A program made the translations under genes and the position numbers. Below are positions 1-6,338 of a DNA stretch of 11,210 bases, piece after piece. The notes under the pieces were generated by a model that made no database searches, was not told where the DNA came from, and worked only from the letters and a program-made list of their open reading frames with translations. The stretch comes from an uncultured Shinella sp. (GTDB lineage Bacteria > Pseudomonadota > Alphaproteobacteria > Rhizobiales > Rhizobiaceae), in the NCBI GenBank assembly GCA_946481465.1, contig CAMLOC010000044.1, positions 1 through 11,210 on the forward strand, in the 5' to 3' direction. The first letter of the stretch is position 1. The number at the start of each line of letters is the position of its first letter.

Positions 1-90
1 CGTACCGAAACACGTCTTACGAATGCCGGCAACCGGATGCTTGAACATCCGAAACTCTTTCTCTACCGCATCAATACGCTCGGGAAGTGA
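1..90 (+). CDS. possible 3' end of an unidentified plus-strand gene (partial)
   Basis: Frame 1 of the plus strand is open from the window edge to a TGA at 88-90. It would encode the last 29 residues of a protein, ending in HPKLFLYRINTLGK. The composition (mixed charged, aromatic and aliphatic residues) reads like a genuine C-terminus, but I do not recognise a family. GC at third positions is only moderate, unlike the strongly biased genes elsewhere in the window. The antisense frame is also open here (minus strand from about 159 to the edge, with an ATG at 48-46), so openness alone proves little. If real, the gene converges with repB, which would leave no room for repC directly downstream of repB. 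The alternative is plain noncoding repB-repC spacer. Confidence 0.27.
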   Translation, partial: RTETRLTNAGNRMLEHPKLFLYRINTLGK

Positions 91-176
91 ACTTTTTGCC
101 AATCTCCGGCAATTTCCCGACAGTACGGTTGCGAACAAGGTTTGGTCGTCACCGCAGCATCACAATGGGCGCAAGA

Positions 177-193
177 ACCTTCTGGCCGAAGGT
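177..193. repeat. short inverted repeat downstream of repB
   Basis: The arms ACCTTC (177-182) and GAAGGT (188-193) are perfect reverse complements around a 5-base loop. On the minus strand the hairpin is followed by TTCTTG, a weak pyrimidine tail. It is one of four neighbouring inverted repeats in the 85 bases nearest the repB stop codon. Alone it could be chance. Confidence 0.35.
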
Positions 194-197
194 AGAA

Positions 198-215
198 GAG
201 TTACAACTGTAACTC
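198..215. promoter_or_regulatory. 18-bp palindrome downstream of repB, possible centromere (parS-like) or operator site
   Basis: GAGTTACAACTGTAACTC has perfect 8-bp arms around a 2-base centre. repABC plasmids carry parS sites bound by RepB, close to or inside the operon, of the general form GTTNNCNGCNGNNAAC. The core here, GTTACAACTGTAAC, keeps the outer GTT/AAC and the C..G symmetry but is one base shorter in each half and has AC, not GC, in the centre. It could be a diverged centromere for this RepB, an operator, or part of a structured RNA. The position, 53 bases beyond the repB stop, fits a partition site. The functional assignment is inference. Confidence 0.4.
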
Positions 216-217
216 CG

Positions 218-237
218 GCCTCCCCTGCAGGAGAGGC
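218..237. repeat. imperfect 20-bp inverted repeat overlapping the repB-proximal hairpin
   Basis: GCCTC and GAGGC flank the palindrome CCTGCAGG with a single mismatched pair (bases 223 and 232). Its right arm, 233-237, is also the start of the left arm of the larger hairpin at 233-259, so as RNA the two structures exclude each other. Competing hairpins of this kind are typical of attenuation control, which in repABC plasmids acts between repB and repC with a small antisense RNA. I found no convincing promoter for such an RNA here. Confidence 0.4.
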
Positions 238-259
238 TGCCCGTAGTGTGGGCAGCCTC
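233..259. terminator. 10-bp GC-rich hairpin just after the repB stop, probable terminator
   Basis: The arms GAGGCTGCCC (233-242) and GGGCAGCCTC (250-259) pair perfectly around a 7-base loop. The hairpin begins 8 bases beyond the repB stop on the minus strand. A short T run (CTTT) follows it on the plus strand and no T run follows on the minus strand. It could end repAB transcription, end a plus-strand transcript arriving from the left, or do both. If it stops repAB transcription, it would argue against a co-transcribed repC. Confidence 0.5.
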
Positions 260-267
260 CTTTGCCG

Positions 268-1320
268 TCAGGGATCGTCTTGAGACTGGCCCTCGTTCTT
301 TCCAGCCCGGAACTCCCGCACGAGATCCGGAAGCCGTTCCATGAGCCAGGCAGAAAGCCCGGGAATGCGTTTTTCCGGAAGGATGAGGGTCGTTGCGTTC
401 GCCGATCGTTTGGCGACGACCACGCTGCCGTCGTCCAGTGACACTTCGCTCAAGCCCGGCTCCGGCCGCGCGCCGTCGTCGAGTGCTTCCAGCACAAGGG
501 CGAAACGCTGGTTGCTGTCGGCCGCGGCCCAGGCGTCCTTCGATGAAAGGGCTTCGATCGTCTCGTGTTGCGTCCGCGTCAAGGACCGGCCGCGAATGAG
601 TGAACCGAGCTTTTCCCACTTCGGACGGCCGACAGAAGGGGCCGTGCCGATCCGCCGGATGAGATCCTCGGGCAGGGCGGCGGCCGCATTGGTCAGGAAG
701 GAAATATAGGCAACGTTCTTCTGCTCCTTGCGGCCGAGCGCTTCGGAGATCGTTTCGCGGCTGTACCCCCGCTCCTTGAGCTTCAGCGCGAAGAGTGCCT
801 GTTCGATGAAGGACAGGTTCAACCGCGCAGCGTTCTCGATCCCTTGCGAGATGATCAACTCTTCGTCGGACAGGTCCTTGACGACCGCCTTGATGGGGCG
901 CTTGAGGATCTGGCATGCGCGCAAACGCCGATGCCCATAGGCGGCCTGGTAGTGGCCCGGACGACCCGGCAGGGGCCGCACCAGGATCGGAAGCTTCTGC
1001 CCCGCCTCGCGGATCCCCTCGACGAAGGCGTCAAACGCCCGGTCGCCCTCGATATCGAGGCGGTCGCTGATGAACGAGGGAACGACGTTGTCCGGATCGA
1101 TCTCGACGATCGATTCCGCCGAGAGAAGCTGGTCGTGAAGCCGCCTGTTCTCGTCCTCGATCGAGACGAACGCCCTGTCCATCGATTTGACGGCCACCGA
1201 GCCGACGCGCCGCTTCTCCGCGTCTGCCGGCGACGGTGTCACCGCCTTGGCGAGATCGTCGGCATTGACGTTCGCAAACAGGCTCTTCATCCGCTGGTTC
1301 CGGTCGCGTGGATTGGCCAT
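268..1320 (-). CDS. repB: plasmid partition protein RepB (ParB family)
   Basis: RepB is the centromere-binding protein of repABC replicons. It binds parS sites and works with the ATPase RepA to segregate the replicon. The product is 350 residues, within the usual 320-350 range. The N-terminus (residues 11-17, MKSLFAN) resembles the RepB start region that contacts RepA. The ParB/Srx-type domain spans about 70-160, with the nucleotide-binding box YGHRRLRAC at 128-136. A helix-turn-helix region follows at about 185-210 (YSRETISEALGRKEQK). I chose the ATG at 1320, which shares its A with the repA stop (TGATG) and so suggests translational coupling. An in-frame ATG at 1332 would add four residues. 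A strong hairpin lies directly downstream and no repC is recognisable. The family assignment is firm; the absence of repC is limited by the window edge. Confidence 0.93.
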   Translation of the reverse strand: MANPRDRNQRMKSLFANVNADDLAKAVTPSPADAEKRRVGSVAVKSMDRAFVSIEDENRRLHDQLLSAESIVEIDPDNVVPSFISDRLDIEGDRAFDAFVEGIREAGQKLPILVRPLPGRPGHYQAAYGHRRLRACQILKRPIKAVVKDLSDEELIISQGIENAARLNLSFIEQALFALKLKERGYSRETISEALGRKEQKNVAYISFLTNAAAALPEDLIRRIGTAPSVGRPKWEKLGSLIRGRSLTRTQHETIEALSSKDAWAAADSNQRFALVLEALDDGARPEPGLSEVSLDDGSVVVAKRSANATTLILPEKRIPGLSAWLMERLPDLVREFRAGKNEGQSQDDP

Positions 1321-2534
1321 CACCGACCCCATACCTGCTTGATGTGGCGGAAGATGTCGCCGTTGACGGCATCGACGGATTCCAGCGCGCGGTTGAGCGT
1401 GTCGCGGCCGACGCTTCCCCGGCTCATCTCATAGAGGCTTTTCTTCTCGAGGCCCGCGCTGGCGATCGCCGTGGTCTCGACCACCACCGGTGCCAGCACG
1501 TCATCCCGGAACAGCGAGCGCAGCAGCGTCACGACATTGACCTGCGGGCCGTCGTTCGGGTTGTGGCGGGTGATCACATAGCGGATGAAATCATGCTGCA
1601 GGACCCCGCCCCGCTCTTCGATGACGTGCATGAGGTCGCTCATCATGGCGAGGAACTGGTTCATGCTGGCCACGTCGATCATTGCCGGGTGAATGGTGAT
1701 CAGCAGCCCGGTAGCGGCGCAGAGCGCGCCCAGCGTCAGGTAGCCGAGCTGCGGCGGCGCATCGATCAGAACGACGTCGTAGTCGGCCTCCACCTCCCGA
1801 ATGACGGCGCCGAGGCGCCGGAAGAAGATCCCGTCGCCGCGCCCATGACCCTCGGCGATCGCCTGGGGGGTCTCGTGCTCGTACTCCATGAGTTCGAGAT
1901 TGGCAGGGATCAGGTCGATGCCGGAAAAATAGGTCTTGCGGATGATCTCCCGAATGGGGCGGCGCTGGCCGTCATAGCGGATCGCCGCATAGATGGTCTC
2001 GTTCTCGTCGACGTCGAATTCCGGCTGGTAGCCGAACATTGCGGACATCGACGCCTGGGGGTCGAGGTCGAGCGCGAGCACGCGCAAGCCGGCTATTGCG
2101 AGATAGTGCGCGAGATGGACGGTCGTGGTCGTCTTTGCCGACCCACCCTTGAAGTTCGCGACGGCGATGACCTGCAGCTTGTCCGAACCGCGCCGGCGCG
2201 GCAGGAAATCGAGCGCCTCCTGGGGGCGTTTCCGTGCCAGATGCTCGCGCATCTCGTTGATCTGGTCGAGCGTATAGGCGCGACGACCATTGTCGTGCCG
2301 CTCCGGGATCACCCCTTCGCCGTCGAGCGACATCTGCCGCAGGGTGGATTCGGCTATGCCCAGCAAGCCGGCGACATCACGCGACGTATAGGTTTTCAAC
2401 GTCTTGATCGCGTCAGGCTCGTACAGGCGCTCGCGAAGCGACTGGAGTTGTGCGGACAGCAACTTGGACTGCCTGGTGATCTTCTCGGCGGAGGATTCGA
2501 TCGTGCTTGGGGGGCGTATGGTCATTTCACTCAT
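1320..2534 (-). CDS. repA: plasmid partition ATPase RepA (ParA family)
   Basis: RepA is the Walker-type ATPase of repABC replicons. It drives segregation with RepB and usually represses its own operon. The product has 404 residues, the normal length. An N-terminal winged/MerR-like helix-turn-helix lies at about 47-72 (YTSRDVAGLLGIAESTLRQM). The deviant Walker A motif is KGGSAKTTT at 129-137, with signature lysine K129 and the P-loop lysine K134. The A' motif LDLDPQAS is at 155-162 and Walker B VVLIDAP at 254-260. Position 133 is alanine where many ParA proteins have glycine. I believe this also occurs in other RepA proteins, so I do not take it as inactivating. Two starts are possible: the ATG at 2534, or the ATG at 2525, which has GAGATGAG just upstream and would remove three residues. 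The gene is first in the repAB unit, and an inverted repeat upstream (2607-2625) is a plausible autoregulatory operator. Confidence 0.93.
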   Translation of the reverse strand: MSEMTIRPPSTIESSAEKITRQSKLLSAQLQSLRERLYEPDAIKTLKTYTSRDVAGLLGIAESTLRQMSLDGEGVIPERHDNGRRAYTLDQINEMREHLARKRPQEALDFLPRRRGSDKLQVIAVANFKGGSAKTTTTVHLAHYLAIAGLRVLALDLDPQASMSAMFGYQPEFDVDENETIYAAIRYDGQRRPIREIIRKTYFSGIDLIPANLELMEYEHETPQAIAEGHGRGDGIFFRRLGAVIREVEADYDVVLIDAPPQLGYLTLGALCAATGLLITIHPAMIDVASMNQFLAMMSDLMHVIEERGGVLQHDFIRYVITRHNPNDGPQVNVVTLLRSLFRDDVLAPVVVETTAIASAGLEKKSLYEMSRGSVGRDTLNRALESVDAVNGDIFRHIKQVWGR

Positions 2535-2606
2535 CTCTCGCGACGCTTTTTTCGCGCTTATCGCCAAATTTCCGTCGCACGCACAGTCGCCCGATTCCCA
2601 GTCCGA

Positions 2607-2625
2607 CGTCAAACGCTGTTTGACG
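2607..2625 (-). promoter_or_regulatory. 19-bp inverted repeat in the repA promoter region, putative RepA/RepB operator
   Basis: The arms CGTCAAAC (2607-2614) and GTTTGACG (2618-2625) pair perfectly around GCT. The minus-strand TTGACG at 2613-2608 could be the -35 element of the repA promoter. No good -10 hexamer is visible 16-18 bases further on, so the exact promoter is unsettled. repABC operons are repressed by RepA, helped by RepB, at inverted repeats upstream of repA, and the position here (73 bases before the repA start) fits. The operator role is inference. Confidence 0.5.
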
Positions 2626-2692
2626 GGGAGAAGGGTGGCGGCCACGCGCAGAGATGAATTCGCGTGAACGCCCCGCCGCCCCAAGGGCAGCG

Positions 2693-2718
2693 GCCGCATG
2701 GCCGACCGGCCATGCGGC
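2693..2718 (-). terminator. 12-bp GC-rich hairpin between the hydrolase gene and repA
   Basis: Arms 2693-2704 and 2707-2718 are perfect reverse complements (GCCGCATGGCCG and CGGCCATGCGGC) around two bases, so the true RNA loop would be slightly larger. It lies 22 bases beyond the hydrolase stop and about 160 bases before repA. This is where a terminator would insulate repAB from the upstream gene. Neither strand has a T run after it, so intrinsic termination is uncertain. A separate 12-bp palindrome, GAACGATCGTTC, sits between it and the hydrolase stop at 2727-2738. Confidence 0.5.
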
Positions 2719-2740
2719 TCGAACGGGAACGATCGTTCGA

Positions 2741-3778
2741 TCAGAAATGATCGACGTCGATGACCGCCTTCGCAAACTCGGCCGGCGCCTCCTGGGGAAC
2801 ATTGTGCCCGACGCCGCCGGTGAAGGTGCGGTGTTCGTACCGCGCCTTGAACCTCGTTGCATAGGAGGCGGGGTCGGGATGCGGCGCGCCGTTGGCGTCG
2901 CCCTCGATGGTGATCGTCGGGACCTCGACCGGCGGAAGCTTTGCGAGGGTGTCCTCCAGCGCATCGTACTTCGCCTCGCCCTCGGCCAGACCCAACCGCC
3001 AGCGATAATTGTGGATGACGATCGCGACGTGATCCGGATTGTCGAAAGATGCCGCCGACCGGTCGTAAGCTTCCTCGCCGAACTGCCATTTGGGCGAGGC
3101 AAGCTGCCAGATCAGCTTGTTGAAGTCATACCGGTTGGCTTCATATCCCGCCGCGCCGCGCTCGGTGGTGAAGTAGAACTGATACCACCAGGCCAGTTCG
3201 GCCTTCGGCGGCAGCGGCATCTGGTTGGTTTCCCGGTTCCCGATGAGATACCCGCTGACGGAGACCAGCGCCTTGACCCGTTCCGGCCAGAGCACAGCGA
3301 CGATGTCTGCGGTGCGTGCGCCCCAGTCATACCCCGCCAGGACCGCTCGCTCGATGCCGAGGGCATCCATGAGGTCGACGATATCGCTGGCCAGCGCCGC
3401 CTGCTGACCGTTGCGGGGGGTGTCTCCGGAAAGGAAGCGCGTGCCGCCATAGCCGCGCAGGAAGGGAACGATCACCCGGTAGCCCGCTGCGGCCAGAATG
3501 GGCGCGACCTCGACATAGCTGTAGATGTCATAGGGCCAGCCGTGAAGCAGGATGACCGGAGGGCCGTCCTGCGGGCCGTCCTCGGCATACTGCACGTTCA
3601 GCGCGCCTGCCTTGATCGTCTTGAGAGCCGCGAAGGTCGTCGCCCTGGCGCCAGCGGATGCACCGGCCGAGGCCGTCTGGGCCAGCGCCTGCGCGGCGCC
3701 GCCGAAATGGAGGGCGGCTGCCGAGGCCGCGGCGAAGGCAAAAAGACTTCTGCGATTGACTTCCAGGGGCTGGGACAT
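2741..3778 (-). CDS. Tat-exported alpha/beta hydrolase, epoxide hydrolase/haloalkane dehalogenase type
   Basis: The product is a 345-residue alpha/beta-hydrolase. The N-terminus carries a twin-arginine signal (NRRSLFAFAAASAAAL, arginines 9 and 10) with a likely cleavage site after ALA near residue 33, so the enzyme should be exported folded. The fold markers are the oxyanion motif HGWP at 79-82, the nucleophile elbow AGYDWGA with Asp151, a probable acid at Asp294 (IEGD) and the catalytic histidine His325 (GVGHNVPQ). An aspartate rather than a serine nucleophile places it with epoxide hydrolases and dehalogenases rather than esterases. The substrate cannot be read from sequence. I chose the ATG at 3778 because an excellent ribosome site (AAGGAGA, 3791-3785) lies 6 bases upstream; the frame also runs open to an ATG at 3898. 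It is a single-gene unit. Confidence 0.87.
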   Translation of the reverse strand: MSQPLEVNRRSLFAFAAASAAALHFGGAAQALAQTASAGASAGARATTFAALKTIKAGALNVQYAEDGPQDGPPVILLHGWPYDIYSYVEVAPILAAAGYRVIVPFLRGYGGTRFLSGDTPRNGQQAALASDIVDLMDALGIERAVLAGYDWGARTADIVAVLWPERVKALVSVSGYLIGNRETNQMPLPPKAELAWWYQFYFTTERGAAGYEANRYDFNKLIWQLASPKWQFGEEAYDRSAASFDNPDHVAIVIHNYRWRLGLAEGEAKYDALEDTLAKLPPVEVPTITIEGDANGAPHPDPASYATRFKARYEHRTFTGGVGHNVPQEAPAEFAKAVIDVDHF

Positions 3779-3819
3779 TGGATATCTCCTTGGTTTCCGC
3801 CCCCAGAAAGCGCCTGCGG

Positions 3820-3897
3820 TGTATCGTGCGTGTTTCCGGCTTCCCCCGCTTTTGAAAGCCGGTGTGTCTGGCGCCCGCCCGGATACATGAAGATACA
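3820..3897 (-). promoter_or_regulatory. repeated TGTATC elements upstream of the hydrolase gene
   Basis: On the minus strand, TGTATC occurs at 3897-3892 and 3887-3882, two direct copies one helical turn apart (10 bp). An inverted copy (TGTATC on the plus strand) lies at 3820-3825. They fall 40-120 bases before the hydrolase start, in the only space available for its promoter. Direct repeats at 10-11 bp are typical of response regulators of the OmpR/PhoB type, and mixed orientations occur with other families. No clear -35/-10 pair is visible. The regulatory role is inference. Confidence 0.3.
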
Positions 3898-3921
3898 AAG
3901 AGGACCGGTTGCGCAGAGACG

Positions 3922-3950
3922 CCGCGACCGCCGGGACCCGGCGGCCGCGG
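3922..3950 (-). terminator. strong imperfect hairpin downstream of the chemoreceptor gene
   Basis: The two arms, 3922-3935 and 3937-3950, match over 13 of 14 pairs (one A/C mismatch). The core is CCGCCGGG facing CCCGGCGG and the flanks are CCGCG and CGCGG. It starts 14 bases beyond the chemoreceptor stop on the minus strand. Stability should be very high, but there is no T run after it on either strand. It probably ends or slows chemoreceptor transcription before the hydrolase promoter. Confidence 0.5.
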
Positions 3951-3964
3951 TTCGCCCTATCCGA

Positions 3965-6172
3965 TCATGCCGCGGCGCGCATGCCCCGGCGCGCACCCGT
4001 CGCCGTTCCCAACTCGAACTGGCTCAGGAGGTGGTTCAATGCCTGGACTTCCATGGCCAGCGTATGGCTTGCCGCCGTGGTTTCTTCCACCATGGCGGCA
4101 TTCTTCTGGGTGTCCTGGTCCATCTGGTTCACGGCCGTGTTGATCTGCTGGAGGCCCGAGGACTGTTCCTGCGCGGATTCGACGATCGCGCCGACATGCA
4201 GGTTGATCTCCTGCACTTCCGCCACGATGACGTCGAGCGCCTTGCCGGTGTCGCCGACCAGTTGAACGCCTTCCTCGACCTGCTGGTTCGAGGTTGTGAT
4301 GAGCGCCTTGATCTCCTTGGCGGCGTTGGCCGAACGCTGGGCAAGTTCGCGCACCTCCTGCGCGACGACGGCAAAGCCCTTGCCCGCCTCCCCGGCCCGC
4401 GCAGCTTCGACGCCGGCATTGAGCGCCAGAAGGTTGGTCTGGAAGGCGATCTCGTCGATCACGCCGATGATGTTGGAGATCTGGCCGGAAGAGTGCTCGA
4501 TGCGCTCCATGGCGATGACCGCCTGGCGCACGACCTCGCCGGACCGTTCCGCACCCACGCGGGCTCTGGCAACGAGCTGGCCCGCTTCGTGTGCCCGTTT
4601 GGCGGCGTCCTTCACCGTCGTCGTGATCTCTTCAAGCGCCGCTGCCGTCTCTTCCACGGCCGCTGCCTGCTGCTCGGTGCGCCGCGCAAGATCGTCGGCC
4701 GCCGATTTGATCTCGTTGGCACCGGCATCGATGCCGCGGGCATTGTCCGATACCCGCATGAGCGCATCCTGCAATTTCTCGGCGGAGCTGTTGAAGTCGT
4801 GCCGCACGCCGTCGAGCTGCGCCACGAAGGCCTGGTGGATGCGGCAGGAGACGTCGCCATTGGCAAGCTTGGCCAGCGCATCGGCAAGGTTATCGACGGC
4901 GAACTTGATATCGGCCGCCTCCCTGGCGGCGGCGCGTTCACGCGCCATGCGCTCATCCTCGCCGAGGCTGCGGTTCGCTTCCGCTTCCTGCTCGAGCCGA
5001 GCCTTCTCCCGGTTGTTCTCCAGCAGCACCTCCAGCGAGCGGGCGAGATCCCCGATCTCGTCCTTCACCTGGCTGTCCTTCAAGGTGAGCTGAAGCTCGC
5101 CCTGCGCGATCCGCGCCGTCTCGCCGATGACGTTCGAGATGCGGCCGATGAAGCGGCGCGCGATCAGCCAGCCGGCGAGCGCCAGCAAGGCCGCGGCAAC
5201 GACGATGGTCACGATCGCATTGCGCATCATCGCGTTCATCTGGGCGAACACCGTCTCCTTCGGAACCGATACGATCGCGTACCATGTCATGTCCTGCGTC
5301 AGCCTCACCGGCGAGGCGATGGCGAAGCGGGTGGTTCCATCTTCGGCGGCGATCTCCTTCTCGACGCCCGGATTTGCGATCAGCTCGTCCCAGCCCGCCG
5401 TCTTCGCGCCGCCGTCGGCAAGGGCCTTGCCGATCAGAGCCGCATCGGGATGGCCGATGATCTTGCCTGCCCCGGTCACCAGGCTGACAAAGCCCGTGCC
5501 CATCGGCTGGATCTTGGCGAGCGCGTTGCTCGTCGCCTGCAGCGACAGGTCGAGGCCTGCGACGCCGACGGTCTTGCCGTCGATGACGATGGGCTTGGCA
5601 ACCGAGGTGATCAGCACGTCCTTGCCGTCGATGGCGTAAGGATAGGGCTCGATGACAACGGTTTTCTGCTGTGTGAAAGGCAATTGGTAATAGTCACCCG
5701 GTCCGGCGGTCGCGTAGTCGGTCAAGGCGGTATTGCTGATCTTGCCGTCGCCGCCCCGCACCCAATAGGGCACATAGCGGCCGGTCGCGTCATAACCTGG
5801 CTGGTTGACGAAATCGGCATCCTTCCCGTCGAAGGCGTCCGGCTCCCAGCCCGTCCACAAGGCGAGCACGTCCGGATTGTTCTCCAGCATGTGCCGGATG
5901 ACCTGGTCGGCCTCGCCGCGGTCGACATCGCCGGCCTGCTTCATGGTCTCGAGCACCGAGCCGAGCCCGTTGACGATATGGACAGTGCCGCCGATGTTCT
6001 TTTCCGACACCAGCGCTTCCGCCTGGGCAATCTGCCGCATGCGTTCCAGGCTGCTGCTCCTCGCATCCTGATAGGCGCTATAAAACAGCACGGACGAAGC
6101 CGCTATGGTCGCAATGAGCCCACAGGTCGCAACGGAAAATATATTGCGCCCGGTCGTCGATTTAAACAGCAT
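3965..6172 (-). CDS. methyl-accepting chemotaxis protein with dCache-like sensor
   Basis: This is a 735-residue membrane chemoreceptor, which senses a ligand outside the membrane and controls the CheA kinase through CheW. The first transmembrane helix is about residues 11-33. A periplasmic double-Cache-like region spans about 35-305, including GRYVPYWVRG and YYQLPFTQQK. The second transmembrane helix is about 318-337. A HAMP domain (about 338-392), a charged coiled coil and a second HAMP-like segment (about 420-475) follow. The signalling tip DEIAFQTNLLALNAGVEAAR is at 573-592. The C-terminus ends in ARRGMRAAA with no NWETF-type CheR-docking pentapeptide, so methylation would rely on other receptors or a tether-free route. 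I chose the ATG at 6172, preceded by GAGAGGGTGAA; an in-frame ATG at 6229 would only add a non-membrane leader. The ligand is unknown, though dCache receptors often bind amino acids or organic acids. Confidence 0.93.
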   Translation of the reverse strand: MLFKSTTGRNIFSVATCGLIATIAASSVLFYSAYQDARSSSLERMRQIAQAEALVSEKNIGGTVHIVNGLGSVLETMKQAGDVDRGEADQVIRHMLENNPDVLALWTGWEPDAFDGKDADFVNQPGYDATGRYVPYWVRGGDGKISNTALTDYATAGPGDYYQLPFTQQKTVVIEPYPYAIDGKDVLITSVAKPIVIDGKTVGVAGLDLSLQATSNALAKIQPMGTGFVSLVTGAGKIIGHPDAALIGKALADGGAKTAGWDELIANPGVEKEIAAEDGTTRFAIASPVRLTQDMTWYAIVSVPKETVFAQMNAMMRNAIVTIVVAAALLALAGWLIARRFIGRISNVIGETARIAQGELQLTLKDSQVKDEIGDLARSLEVLLENNREKARLEQEAEANRSLGEDERMARERAAAREAADIKFAVDNLADALAKLANGDVSCRIHQAFVAQLDGVRHDFNSSAEKLQDALMRVSDNARGIDAGANEIKSAADDLARRTEQQAAAVEETAAALEEITTTVKDAAKRAHEAGQLVARARVGAERSGEVVRQAVIAMERIEHSSGQISNIIGVIDEIAFQTNLLALNAGVEAARAGEAGKGFAVVAQEVRELAQRSANAAKEIKALITTSNQQVEEGVQLVGDTGKALDVIVAEVQEINLHVGAIVESAQEQSSGLQQINTAVNQMDQDTQKNAAMVEETTAASHTLAMEVQALNHLLSQFELGTATGARRGMRAAA

Positions 6173-6240
6173 TTCACCCTCTCTGGACGATCCCAAATGC
6201 TCCGGCCGGACCGCGGCATGACGCGACAAGCCATTCCCGA

Positions 6241-6293
6241 GAAAAGAGTAAAATTTTATCTTTAATAAATTGCTTTACGGCGCGATGCGCCGT
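6241..6293 (-). promoter_or_regulatory. AT-rich island and small hairpin, probable chemoreceptor promoter region
   Basis: Positions 6241-6276 are far more AT-rich than anything else in the window and contain the palindrome TAAAATTTTA. On the minus strand TAAAAT (6258-6253) is a five-of-six match to a sigma-70 -10 box and would give a leader of about 75 bases before the chemoreceptor start. No good -35 is present at 17 bases. I also looked for a sigma-28 flagellar promoter (TAAA-N15-GCCGATAA) and the spacing does not fit. A 7-bp hairpin (ACGGCGC, GCGCCGT) lies at 6277-6293. Confidence 0.35.
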
Positions 6294-6338
6294 CATTGCC
6301 CGATCCCGCGGCGCAAGGATTGGAGCCGGGGCCCACAG

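Noticed and set aside
1..138. Start of repC on the minus strand (for example ATG at 48-46, or TTG at 102-100 or 138-136)
   Set aside because: The frame is open, but the residues after the ATG (MFKHPVAGIRKTCFGT) do not resemble the conserved RepC N-terminus (TTPFGRR-like), and the codon bias is weak.
91..232. Antisense ctRNA gene of repABC plasmids on the plus strand
   Set aside because: The location would be right and there are hairpins, but I could not find a credible -35/-10 pair for it. I kept the hairpins as structures only.
2654..6265. Very long plus-strand open frame (about 1200 codons) opposite the hydrolase and chemoreceptor genes
   Set aside because: It runs antisense through two well-recognised genes and the spacer between them. 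Its translation is arginine/histidine/aspartate-rich with no recognisable domain. GC-biased third positions commonly keep a reverse frame open.
6241..6276. Sigma-28 flagellar promoter for the chemoreceptor
   Set aside because: TAAA and GATAA are present in the AT-rich island but only 13 bases apart, not the required spacing of about 18, and the GCC of the -10 element is missing.
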